DNA from: Spirochaetota bacterium | GTDB taxonomy: Bacteria > Spirochaetota > Spirochaetia > Treponematales > UBA12059 | Length of the DNA stretch: 64,000 nucleotides | NCBI GenBank assembly: GCA_026398615.1 | Contig: JAPLSN010000042.1 | Coordinates: 124,001 to 188,000 of the forward strand | Direction of reading: 5' to 3' | Shown here: positions 27,042-34,846 of the stretch, one piece after another | How positions within the stretch are numbered: the stretch's first letter is position 1 | Layout: each line of letters begins with the position of its first letter | Made by a program: the position numbers and the translations under genes | Notes under the pieces: model-generated | Told to the model about the DNA's origin: nothing | Databases searched by the model: none | What the model saw: only the letters and a program-made list of their open reading frames with translations

Positions 27042-27416
27042 ATGAATTCCGCCGATTCTAAAGCCCTGCTCGAACTTGCCTTGGACGAGGATCCTGGCGA
27101 TATCGGGGAGGTCATGACCCGAGTGATCTGTGATTCCGAATCGGTGAGCGCGGACCTTGTCGCCAAACAGGAAAGCATCGGCGGCAAGCCCGACCCGGCC
27201 CGGGAAGCTGTGCACTCGGTGCGGCGCATCCGGCACGTCTGCGATACGACCGACAGGGCCATCGGAACATCCCTCCTGGACTACATCCGGACCTTCCCCA
27301 TCATCAAGGTGGATCCGGGAGAACGGTTTCCCAAAATCCATGAAACCTGCCCCGACGCAGGCATGGAATTACGGAAGGAACCGATACCCGCCATTACATC
27401 CGGGGATAAACCATGA
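27042..27416 (+). CDS. NadC N-terminal-like short protein
   Basis: 124 residues. The first ~48 (ALLELALDEDPGDIGEVMTR, then SADLVAKQESIGGKP) resemble the start of quinolinate phosphoribosyltransferase, which normally reads like LALAEDLGxGDVTT ... ARLVAKExGVxAGLP. The rest, including DYIRTFPIIKVDPGERFPK, does not continue into the NadC catalytic barrel, and full NadC is ~280 residues. It may be a remnant or a repurposed domain. The stop overlaps the ispE start (ATGA), so it is probably translated and coupled to ispE. Almost no ribosome-binding site is visible. Confidence 0.5.
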   Translation: MNSADSKALLELALDEDPGDIGEVMTRVICDSESVSADLVAKQESIGGKPDPAREAVHSVRRIRHVCDTTDRAIGTSLLDYIRTFPIIKVDPGERFPKIHETCPDAGMELRKEPIPAITSGDKP

Positions 27417-28297
27417 AACCAGCCAGGGGCATGATCGAATCCCATGCGAAACTCAACCTTCACCTGTCCGTCCTCGGCGTCAGGCCAGACGGCTACCACG
27501 AGATCGAGAGCCTCTTCCAGGCGATTTCCCTCGCGGACCGTATCGAGTACGAGCTGGAAGATGGCGACGGGATCGAGATCCACGGGGTTTTCGACTGCGC
27601 ACAGGCGGACAACACGATGGCCAAGGCCGCGAGGGAATTCTCGCGCGTGTCGGGTTCGCGGTTCATGCTGCGTCTCCGCGTGGAGAAGGAGATTCCGGCG
27701 GGGTCGGGAATGGGTGGGGGTTCCTCCAATGCCGCCGCGGTGCTTGCCGTCCTGAACCGCGCTTCCGCGCATCCCCTCGACGTTGCCGAACTCGCGGCGG
27801 TCGGCGCCGCGATCGGTTCGGATGTTCCTTTTTTCCTTCAAGCAGCTGCCGCGTATGTGGGCGGCAGCGGCGAATTCGTTCATCCCATTCCGGCCAGGGT
27901 AGATTTTTCCCTGGTCATTGTGATGCCCGGCTTCCCGATATCCACACGGGAAGCGTTTTCCGTCCTCGATGGCGCCCGGAAGGTCGCCGGTTCGTCGCTT
28001 CTGGTGAAGTACGGCATCGATGCATTGTCGGCGCAATACCGTCGACCGGTCGCGGAATGGAATTTCCGTAACGATTTTTTCAAGGTCCTCGCGCCGATCC
28101 ATGTCGAGCTGAATCGAATTGGCGAAGCTCTGACCGCAACCGGCGCGTCCTTTTCGGCCATGACCGGATCGGGTAGTACCATGTTCGGTGTTTTTAATGG
28201 AAGGATCGATGCGGAGAACGCGGTTCGGGCTCTCGAAAGCTCCGGATTTCGGGCTTTTTCAGTCTCACCGCTTGCGAAGATTCCCGGACTTCGGTAG
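27413..28297 (+). CDS. ispE: 4-diphosphocytidyl-2-C-methyl-D-erythritol kinase (IspE)
   Basis: 294 residues; the ATG overlaps the preceding stop, and another in-frame ATG lies six codons on (27431). A GHMP kinase of the MEP pathway. It has SHAKLNLHLSVLGVRPDGYHEIES, the ATP loop PAGSGMGGGSSNAAAVL (about 100) and the C-terminal AMTGSGSTMFGVF. Its TAG stop forms part of the -10 box of the spoVG promoter. Confidence 0.93.
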   Translation: MKPARGMIESHAKLNLHLSVLGVRPDGYHEIESLFQAISLADRIEYELEDGDGIEIHGVFDCAQADNTMAKAAREFSRVSGSRFMLRLRVEKEIPAGSGMGGGSSNAAAVLAVLNRASAHPLDVAELAAVGAAIGSDVPFFLQAAAAYVGGSGEFVHPIPARVDFSLVIVMPGFPISTREAFSVLDGARKVAGSSLLVKYGIDALSAQYRRPVAEWNFRNDFFKVLAPIHVELNRIGEALTATGASFSAMTGSGSTMFGVFNGRIDAENAVRALESSGFRAFSVSPLAKIPGLR

Positions 28298-28300
28298 AAT
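28272..28300 (+). promoter_or_regulatory. spoVG promoter inside the ispE 3' end
   Basis: TTGCGA (28272-28277), 17-nt spacer, TAGAAT (28295-28300). The first three bases of the -10 box are the ispE stop codon. Confidence 0.6.
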
Positions 28301-28340
28301 ATCCGCGCGCGGAATCAACGCCGTCGAGGAGTGGCGTGGC

Positions 28341-28616
28341 ATGACGATCACCGACATCCGTGTCCGCAAGGTTGCCAATGAGGGCAAGCTGAAAGCCTAC
28401 GTAACCGTGACGTTTGATGACTGCTTCGTCGTCCACAACGTCAAGCTTATCGAGGGCAAGACCGGAATCTTCATCGCCATGCCGAGCAGAAAGACGAAAG
28501 CCGGTGAGTTCAAGGATATCGCGCATCCGATCACGCCGGATTTCCGAACCACGCTGCAGGATGCCATCCTGGACGCCTTCGCGCAGGCAGAACGCCACGA
28601 ACCGGCTGTAGAGTGA
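28341..28616 (+). CDS. spoVG: SpoVG-family nucleic-acid-binding regulator
   Basis: 91 residues. MTITDIRVRKVANEGKLKAYVTVTFDDCFVVHNVKLIEG and IFIAMPSRKTKAGEFKDIAHPI are the family signature. SpoVG proteins bind DNA and RNA and regulate gene expression; in Borrelia SpoVG is a DNA/RNA-binding regulator. The ATG is chosen for family homology and a GAGGA upstream, rather than the in-frame extension into ispE. Confidence 0.94.
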   Translation: MTITDIRVRKVANEGKLKAYVTVTFDDCFVVHNVKLIEGKTGIFIAMPSRKTKAGEFKDIAHPITPDFRTTLQDAILDAFAQAERHEPAVE

Positions 28617-28640
28617 CGGAGTAGCGGCGCCGAATGACGC

Positions 28641-28712
28641 TGGGACGTAGACAAGTGGTAAGTCAGCGGGTTTTGGCTCCGCCATTCGCAGGTTCGAATC
28701 CTGTCGTCCCAA
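28641..28712 (+). tRNA. tRNA-Gln (anticodon TTG)
   Basis: A 72-nt cloverleaf. The acceptor stem is TGGGACG/CGTCCCA with discriminator A. The D arm has GGT in its loop. The anticodon stem is GCGGG/TCCGC with loop TTTTGGC (anticodon TTG). The T arm is GCAGG-TTCGAAT-CCTGT. The 3' CCA is not encoded. Confidence 0.93.
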
Positions 28713-28743
28713 TTTCAGTACTTTGCACGCAAAGGAGTTTTGA

Positions 28744-29514
28744 ATGAGTCAACCCGTTCTTTCCGCCAACAAGCGGGAGCTCACGACGAAAGGCGGTCTG
28801 AACAGCCTGCGTCGCGAAGGGCGCATCCCCGCAGTAGTCTATAACAGGCACGGCACGGCTACCCCGATCTCCATCCTGGCCAAGGAGTTCGAAAAAGAGA
28901 CGGCCCATGCTTCCGAGAGCACCATCTTCAAGCTCTCGATCGATGGCACGACTGCGGAAGCCTTCATCAAGGACCGTCAACTGGATTGGATCAAGGGTTC
29001 CGTCGTCCACGTCGATTTCTTCGAAGTGGAAAAGGACCAGATGCTCCATGCCAAGGTTTCCATCCATCTGGTCGGGGTGCCGATCGGCGTCCGCAACGGA
29101 GGAATCCTCGAAAACCCGGCCCATGAGATCGAAGTCGAATGTCTTCCTGGGGACCTTCCGCCCAAGATCGAAGTGGATGTCACGGATCTCGAAGCCAACC
29201 ACTCCCTCCATGTCCGCGACATCAAGCTCGCACCCGGAGTCAAGGTTCTCACATCGGGTGATCTCGTTTTCGCTGTCGTCAAGTTCGCCAAGATCGAAGT
29301 CGAACCGGTAGTTGAAGTCGCGGAAGTCGAGGCAGAGGCAGCAATAGAAGGCGCCCCGGCGACGGACGAGAAATCGGCGACGGACAAGACTGCAACGGAC
29401 AAGACTGCAACGGACAGGACTGTAACGGACAGGACTGCAACGGACAGGGCTGTAACGGACAGGACTGCAACGGACAGAACTGCAACGGACAGGGCTCCCA
29501 AAAAGAAAGGCTGA
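28744..29514 (+). CDS. rplY: 50S ribosomal protein L25/CTC with repetitive C-terminal tail
   Basis: 256 residues. The N-terminal 5S-rRNA-binding domain (LSANKRELTTKGGLNSLRREGRIPAVVYN) and the TL5/CTC domain (VHVDFFEVEKDQMLHAKVSI, ECLPGDLPPKIEVDV, VTDLEANHSLHVRDI) are typical. After about residue 195 there is an acidic linker, then eight 5-residue repeats of the TATDK/TATDR type from a 15-bp DNA repeat, ending PKKKG. The gene lies 31 bp after tRNA-Gln and ends at a strong terminator. Confidence 0.95.
   Translation: MSQPVLSANKRELTTKGGLNSLRREGRIPAVVYNRHGTATPISILAKEFEKETAHASESTIFKLSIDGTTAEAFIKDRQLDWIKGSVVHVDFFEVEKDQMLHAKVSIHLVGVPIGVRNGGILENPAHEIEVECLPGDLPPKIEVDVTDLEANHSLHVRDIKLAPGVKVLTSGDLVFAVVKFAKIEVEPVVEVAEVEAEAAIEGAPATDEKSATDKTATDKTATDRTVTDRTATDRAVTDRTATDRTATDRAPKKKG
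29380..29499 (+). repeat. Eight copies of a 15-bp tandem repeat in the rplY 3' end
   Basis: The unit ACGGACAAGACTGCA and close variants repeat eight times without gaps. Most changes are A/G or C/T, some of them altering K/R, T/A or A/V. The unit length keeps the frame, so copy-number changes would only lengthen or shorten the tail. Confidence 0.9.
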
Positions 29515-29540
29515 ACCTTTTCCCGTTCATGCCATGACGA

Positions 29541-29571
29541 CGAGAGCGGGTCAACCCGCTCTCGTTTTTTT
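29541..29571 (+). terminator. Rho-independent terminator after rplY
   Basis: A perfect stem, CGAGAGCGGGT (29541-29551) with ACCCGCTCTCG (29554-29564), followed by seven T (29565-29571). Confidence 0.93.
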
Positions 29572-29591
29572 CTTTTCGTACGGAGCTTGAC

Positions 29592-30995
29592 ATGGATCAC
29601 GTGGAGACAATCCTGTCCGGGGCATTGAAGCGGTACGGATGTGCGCGCCAGCCGTGCATGGTCGCCTGTTCGGGAGGGCCTGATTCCACGGCCTTGCTGT
29701 TGGCGACCTGCGCCCTGCGCGAGGAACTCGGCCTTGTACTCTCAGCCTGCTGGGTAGATCATGGACTCCGTCCACGGCGGGAGCTCGACGCGGAGCGTAG
29801 GCTGGTTGAAACTGCCTGTGATCGTCTCGGCGTGCGGCTCCATGTCGTTTCGGCTCATCCCGGCCAGATCGAGTCCGAGGCCCGCAGAACCGGATCGGGT
29901 ATCGAAGCCGCTGCCCGTTTTTTCCGCTACGGATCTTTCGAGAGGATTGCCGAAGCTACGGGTGTTTCCCGTATTCTGACCGCGCATACTGCCGACGACC
30001 AGATGGAAACCGTCCTCATGCGCCTGTTCAGGGGTTCGGGCGCGGGCGGACTCCACGGTATCCCCGCGCTGCGGGGACGGTTCGTCCGTCCCTTCCTTGA
30101 CCTGTCGAAACGCGAACTCCTTGAATACCTTGCAACCCGGGACATGGCCTGGAGCCGGGATTCCACGAACGATGGTATTGACTTCACCCGCAACCGCGTG
30201 CGCGCCGTGCTCATGCCGGCGATCGAAACGGTTTTCCCCGGCTGGGCATCATCGATTGCACTGCTGGCTGAAAAAAGCGCGATCGACGAATCGGCGCTCT
30301 CGAACCTGTCGGACGGCATGATCGACATCATCGCCGGGAATGGCACGGCGAGCTGCCGCATCGATTCGTTCAGCCCTGCCCCGGCTGCCGTGCGCTTGAG
30401 GGCGCTGCAGCGGATGTGCGAGCGCGCTGGCGCCGGGGAACTGGGATTCAGGTCGGTACGACCCCTGCTGTACGGGGCGATTGCGGAAGGAATGTCAGTC
30501 GACGGTCATGGGTACCGGGTGAGGAACGAGGGAGGTCGACTCGTCCTCACGCGGGGGAAGGGAATCTGCGTGACCAAGGGAGCCGGGTATTGCAGGGAGT
30601 TCCGGTCCGCTTCCGAAATCGGGGACCACGACGCGGGAGGCATGGCATTCGGTGATGTGCCGGTGGTTTCCTGGATCACCGGAATGCCGGAAACCTGGCA
30701 TGGCATCCGGGAAGACGCGTTCCGCTTTCCCCTCCTGGTTCGCAGCCGCAAGCCCGGGGATACGATAGACCTGCCGCTTGGCCACAGGCTTCTGGACAAG
30801 GTTCTTATGGACCTGGGGATTCCGCCAGCCCTTCGTGATATCGTCCCCGTCCTCGAGGACCCCGACGGTATCGTCGCTATCATGGGGTCCGCGACTGGTG
30901 GCCGCGATTACCGCCGGTTCAATGCCTCGCTGGACAATACCGTCGTGTCTCGATATCTTATTGTTCGATTCCGGTCGGACAGCTCGTTCGCGTGA
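29592..30995 (+). CDS. tilS: tRNA(Ile)-lysidine synthase TilS
   Basis: 467 residues. The PP-loop SGGPDS is at about 27-32 and the second motif region is ILTAHTADDQMETVLMRLFRGSG (about 130-150). The C-terminal substrate domain has PLLVRSRKPGDTIDLPLGHRLLDKVLMDLGIP. TilS makes lysidine at C34 of the AUA-reading tRNA-Ile and is essential. It starts 20 bp after the rplY terminator and is followed by ftsH, the common tilS-ftsH pair. Confidence 0.93.
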   Translation: MDHVETILSGALKRYGCARQPCMVACSGGPDSTALLLATCALREELGLVLSACWVDHGLRPRRELDAERRLVETACDRLGVRLHVVSAHPGQIESEARRTGSGIEAAARFFRYGSFERIAEATGVSRILTAHTADDQMETVLMRLFRGSGAGGLHGIPALRGRFVRPFLDLSKRELLEYLATRDMAWSRDSTNDGIDFTRNRVRAVLMPAIETVFPGWASSIALLAEKSAIDESALSNLSDGMIDIIAGNGTASCRIDSFSPAPAAVRLRALQRMCERAGAGELGFRSVRPLLYGAIAEGMSVDGHGYRVRNEGGRLVLTRGKGICVTKGAGYCREFRSASEIGDHDAGGMAFGDVPVVSWITGMPETWHGIREDAFRFPLLVRSRKPGDTIDLPLGHRLLDKVLMDLGIPPALRDIVPVLEDPDGIVAIMGSATGGRDYRRFNASLDNTVVSRYLIVRFRSDSSFA

Positions 30996-31029
30996 TCGCT
31001 TTTTCGAGGCAAAAGGAGCGTTCTTCTCG

Positions 31030-32892
31030 ATGAATCCCGAAAACCCCAATAATTCACCTCAACGTCCGGGGGACAATCCCGTTCGAGGCAACAAGCTTGC
31101 CCTAATCCTGTTCCTGGCGCTCATCGCGATGTCGGTCGGCCTCTTCTTCATGAACGACCGTACGAAAACCGCGAGTGTCATTCCATATTCGGCCTTCCTC
31201 ACCTATCTGGACAGCGGAACCGTCCAGGAGGTGACCATCGTGGACAACCGGGAGATCATCGGCGAAATCCGCAGCTCCAACGGCACGACGGAACGCTTCA
31301 GCACGACCATTCCCTACGTGGATCCCGAACTGGTGCCCATGCTCAGAAACAAGGGCGTCAAGGTATCCGGTGCCGAAAAGGCGATGAGCGTCTGGCAGAT
31401 CCTCTTCGAGACCCTGCCCCTCTTTCTCGGCTTCTTCATCCTGTGGTTGATATATCGCCAGGCCCAGAACAACAACAAGGCCTTTTCTTTCGGCAGGAGC
31501 AAGGCGAAGCGCTATACCGATCCCATCAAGAAAACCACTTTCGAGGATGTCGCTGGACAGGTAGAAGCCAAGTACGAGCTGTCCGAGGTCGTCGATTACC
31601 TCAAGAATCCCCAGAAATTCGTCAAGATGGGAGCCAGGATCCCGAAGGGCGTCCTTTTGGTCGGCATGCCCGGAACCGGGAAGACCCTGCTCGCAAAGGC
31701 CGTGGCCGGGGAAGCGGACGTGCCGTTTTTCCACATGTCGGGCTCCGATTTCGTCGAGATGTTCGTCGGCGTCGGTGCGAGCAGGGTGCGCGACCTCTTC
31801 GAGCAGGGCCGCAGGAGCGCTCCCTGCATCCTTTTCATCGACGAGCTGGACGCAGTCGGCCGGACGCGCGGCGCCGGGTACGGCGGCGGCCATGACGAGC
31901 GCGAACAGACCCTCAACCAGATGCTCGTCGAGATGGACGGTTTCGATACCAAGGACGGCGTCATCATACTGGCCGCGACGAACAGGCCTGATGTCCTCGA
32001 TCCCGCGCTGCTCCGTCCCGGACGTTTTGACCGGCAGGTCATGGTCGCCATGCCCGACGTTCAGGAGCGCGAGGCCATCCTCTCGATCCACATGAAGAAG
32101 GTTCCCGTCGACATCGATGTCGACGTGAAACGCGTAGCCCGGTCCACGCCGGGCACGAGCGGCGCTGACCTGGCCAACCTCGTCAACGAGGCGACCCTGT
32201 TCGCCGTCAGGAAGGGAAAGACGACGGTCGACATGGCCGATTTCGAGGACGCGCGGGACAAGATACTGATGGGAGTGGCGCGGAAGAGCCTTTTCATCAC
32301 CGACGAGGAGAAGAAATCGACGGCGATCCACGAATCGGGCCACGCGCTCCTCCACTACTATCTCGATCACGTCGATCCCCTGCACAAGGTCACCATCATC
32401 CCGCGGGGACGGGCGCTCGGCCTGGCCCTGTCGCTCCCGGAGCGGGACCAGTATTCGTACGCCCGGGCGCGCCTCCTCGACCAGCTCGTCATCTTCTACG
32501 GAGGATACGCGGCCGAGTCCCTCGTCTACGGCGAAACGACGACCGGTACGGCCCAGGACATCCGCCAGGCCACCGACATCGCCCGGAAGATGGTGTGCGA
32601 GTGGGGCATGGCAGAAACGATGGGCCCCATCGCATACGGACAGGAAGAAGAGCCCATCTTCATCGGCAAGGAAATCGCCCGCCACAAGGACTATTCCGAG
32701 CAGACCGCCCGCCATCTCGACGAGGCCATCAAGGCGCTCCTGGACAACGGTCTCAGGCGCGCAATCGATATACTGGGTACCAACATCGACAAGCTGAAAC
32801 GCTTGGCCGAGGAGCTCATGGTGAAGGAAACCTTGCTCGACGAGGATATCCGCCGCCTGTTCGGCTTCGAAGCGCGGGTCGTCAAGAATTGA
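31030..32892 (+). CDS. ftsH: ATP-dependent zinc metalloprotease FtsH
   Basis: 620 residues from an ATG with AAAGGAG ~11 nt upstream; the frame is open upstream but only as a shadow of tilS. An inner-membrane protease: membrane helix 1 ([19 protein letters not shown]), a periplasmic domain, helix 2 ([19 protein letters not shown]), the AAA domain with Walker A GMPGTGKT (about 212-219), Walker [13 protein letters not shown] and [21 protein letters not shown], and the zinc site HESGH (434-438). It degrades membrane and short-lived cytosolic proteins. Confidence 0.97.
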   Translation: MNPENPNNSPQRPGDNPVRGNKLALILFLALIAMSVGLFFMNDRTKTASVIPYSAFLTYLDSGTVQEVTIVDNREIIGEIRSSNGTTERFSTTIPYVDPELVPMLRNKGVKVSGAEKAMSVWQILFETLPLFLGFFILWLIYRQAQNNNKAFSFGRSKAKRYTDPIKKTTFEDVAGQVEAKYELSEVVDYLKNPQKFVKMGARIPKGVLLVGMPGTGKTLLAKAVAGEADVPFFHMSGSDFVEMFVGVGASRVRDLFEQGRRSAPCILFIDELDAVGRTRGAGYGGGHDEREQTLNQMLVEMDGFDTKDGVIILAATNRPDVLDPALLRPGRFDRQVMVAMPDVQEREAILSIHMKKVPVDIDVDVKRVARSTPGTSGADLANLVNEATLFAVRKGKTTVDMADFEDARDKILMGVARKSLFITDEEKKSTAIHESGHALLHYYLDHVDPLHKVTIIPRGRALGLALSLPERDQYSYARARLLDQLVIFYGGYAAESLVYGETTTGTAQDIRQATDIARKMVCEWGMAETMGPIAYGQEEEPIFIGKEIARHKDYSEQTARHLDEAIKALLDNGLRRAIDILGTNIDKLKRLAEELMVKETLLDEDIRRLFGFEARVVKN

Positions 32893-32893
32893 C

Positions 32894-34846
32894 ATGCGGG
32901 GCGGCCGGTCGTTCGTTTCGATAAGCCTGTCAGCGATCCTGCTGTTCTCCATGGCCGGGTTTGCGGGGGCACAGGATCGGGACGTCGATGGCGCCCTGGC
33001 CCAGCGCTACGCCGAACTCGCCCGTGGAGCCGTAGCGGCAGGCAGGTTCGACGACGCGTTCTTCTTCGCGGAGCTGTCCCTCGAGTATGACGCATCTTCC
33101 TCGGATGTCCAGCTGCTCGCCGCGAGGATCGTACTCAGGCTCAGGCGGCCGATACGCGAGGCGGAAACGCATCTCCTCGCCGCCCTGGCGTCGGACCGTT
33201 TCACAAGGGAAAACCCGCTGGAAGCTCGGAAGACGCTTGCCGTTCTCCTGTGCAGGATGAAACGCTACGACGATGCGATCAGACTCCTTGAAGGGCACCG
33301 CGACGACACCGATGTGCTGTACACGGAAACCGTCTGTCTTCGATTTCTCGGGTTGCGGGAAAGGTATCTCGCCGACGTATCCGACGCGATGCACCTGTTC
33401 CCCTCCGATGTCCGTTTTCCCGCCCTTTTCCTGTCAAGCCTGTCCCGCGACCCGGAGGGATCATCACCATCGGCCGCCGAGCGGGAAATCCTCGACCGCC
33501 TTCTGAAACGGCTTCCCTTCCTGAAACGTCTCGATGCGGACCTGCCCCTTGCGGCCGCCGCATTCATGGCCGATCCGGAAACGCGGCGGTCGACGGTGCT
33601 CGAATACCGTGCCGGAGGGAGGAAAAGTCCCGTCTCCACGCGCCTGGCGCTGGAAAACGGGATTCTCGCCGAATATGACGCGTTGGCTGAACTGCTTTCA
33701 TTCGGCCAGCTTTCCTGGGACGACATCCAGTCCTTCAAGGAAGCGCTTTCATCCGACGACGCGGCGAAGGCCTTCGGCGAAGCGTTCCTGCTGTATGACG
33801 GAGCGATCTCGGGCGATCTCAACGGGGACGGAATCTGCGAGACCGAGACGCGTTATCTCTCCGCTTCGATCGTTTCCTGGCGCCTGGATTTCGATCAGGA
33901 CGGGATCGCCGAAGTGGCCGCCGCATTCTCGGAAAATCTTCCTTCCTCGGTACGCATTTCCGGGAACCTCGGACGGCCGGATGTCCGGGCCGATGCTGCG
34001 GGGAAGGATCTGCTCGTTGAATACGATCCGTACCCCTTCGTCTCGAGGATCGTCAGCGTCGATCATGAGAAAATCAGGGCTTTTGCCTTCGAGGCGGATG
34101 CGTATTCGCTCGACTTGTTTTCCCTGGACGTCATCGCATCGGGGCGCAAGGGCAATGCGGATGCTTTCGCGTACGCCCCGGTGTTCCACGCGGACAGGGT
34201 CCCCTTTGAATCCTCGTTCGTCCAGCTCGCCTCGAGGATAGGTGACAAGCTCAATGATCGCGAAACCCTCTACGGCATGGCGGGGGGGGCGCCCGTCTCG
34301 GCCGAATCGAGGCGGGACGGATACGAGCGGAGCCGCGTCCGGTACCGGGACGGGCGCCCGGTTTCGGAAACGGTCGACCTGGACGGGGACGGCGTGGACG
34401 AAGCCAGGATCGGATACCTGACGGGAAACGACGGTGCACAGGTCAGGGGCGTGTTCGAACTGGACGCGGATTTCGACGGCCTCTTCGAGTACCGGGAACT
34501 TCTCGTGGCGCCCTGGACGCGCTCATGGGATTTCAACGCCGACGGACACTGGGACGCAGTCGCAGAACCCCTGCCCGACGGGGGAGAGCGGCGGGAATTC
34601 TCGAGCCGGATGGATGGGATACTCGATACCGCCATCGTGGCCCGGAACGGGCGCATCGTCACGATGTTCCGGGGAGGGAAGGCCTTGAACTTCACCGGGG
34701 ATTCGGGAGGCCTTGTCACCTGGATCGGAGAAAAACCGTTTGACTTCGGGAAAGATATGCCGTCTACCGGAGCGGGATATCGTTACGGCGTCCGGTTCTC
34801 GGTTGTTTCGTTTGGAGACCAGGTATTCGCAGAGGTGCATCGATGA
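32894..34846 (+). CDS. Exported TPR protein with EF-hand-like calcium loops
   Basis: 650 residues. The signal peptide ends near GFAGAQ. The N-terminal ~130 residues are helical repeats of TPR type (GRFDDAFFFAELSLEYD, then MKRYDDAIRLLEGH). Five DxDxDG-type loops then occur: DLNGDGICE and DFDQDGIAE (about 315-345), and DLDGDGVDE, DADFDGLFE and DFNADGHWD (about 495-560), each followed by a beta strand. This is the pattern of VCBS/dockerin-type calcium loops. It starts 2 nt after ftsH, and its stop overlaps the next ATG (ATGA), so the three genes are probably one operon. The function is unknown; a periplasmic or surface role is likely. Confidence 0.6.
   Translation: MRGGRSFVSISLSAILLFSMAGFAGAQDRDVDGALAQRYAELARGAVAAGRFDDAFFFAELSLEYDASSSDVQLLAARIVLRLRRPIREAETHLLAALASDRFTRENPLEARKTLAVLLCRMKRYDDAIRLLEGHRDDTDVLYTETVCLRFLGLRERYLADVSDAMHLFPSDVRFPALFLSSLSRDPEGSSPSAAEREILDRLLKRLPFLKRLDADLPLAAAAFMADPETRRSTVLEYRAGGRKSPVSTRLALENGILAEYDALAELLSFGQLSWDDIQSFKEALSSDDAAKAFGEAFLLYDGAISGDLNGDGICETETRYLSASIVSWRLDFDQDGIAEVAAAFSENLPSSVRISGNLGRPDVRADAAGKDLLVEYDPYPFVSRIVSVDHEKIRAFAFEADAYSLDLFSLDVIASGRKGNADAFAYAPVFHADRVPFESSFVQLASRIGDKLNDRETLYGMAGGAPVSAESRRDGYERSRVRYRDGRPVSETVDLDGDGVDEARIGYLTGNDGAQVRGVFELDADFDGLFEYRELLVAPWTRSWDFNADGHWDAVAEPLPDGGERREFSSRMDGILDTAIVARNGRIVTMFRGGKALNFTGDSGGLVTWIGEKPFDFGKDMPSTGAGYRYGVRFSVVSFGDQVFAEVHR

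Noticed and set aside
29380-29499. CRISPR-like array
   Set aside because: The 15-bp units are contiguous, without spacers, and are in frame within rplY.
29515-29591. Missing pth between rplY and tilS
   Set aside because: pth is often near rplY, but its absence here says nothing without the rest of the genome.
30995-31029. ftsH start inside tilS (30778)
   Set aside because: The in-frame upstream part is antisense-like; the ATG at 31030 has AAAGGAG and opens the first membrane helix region.
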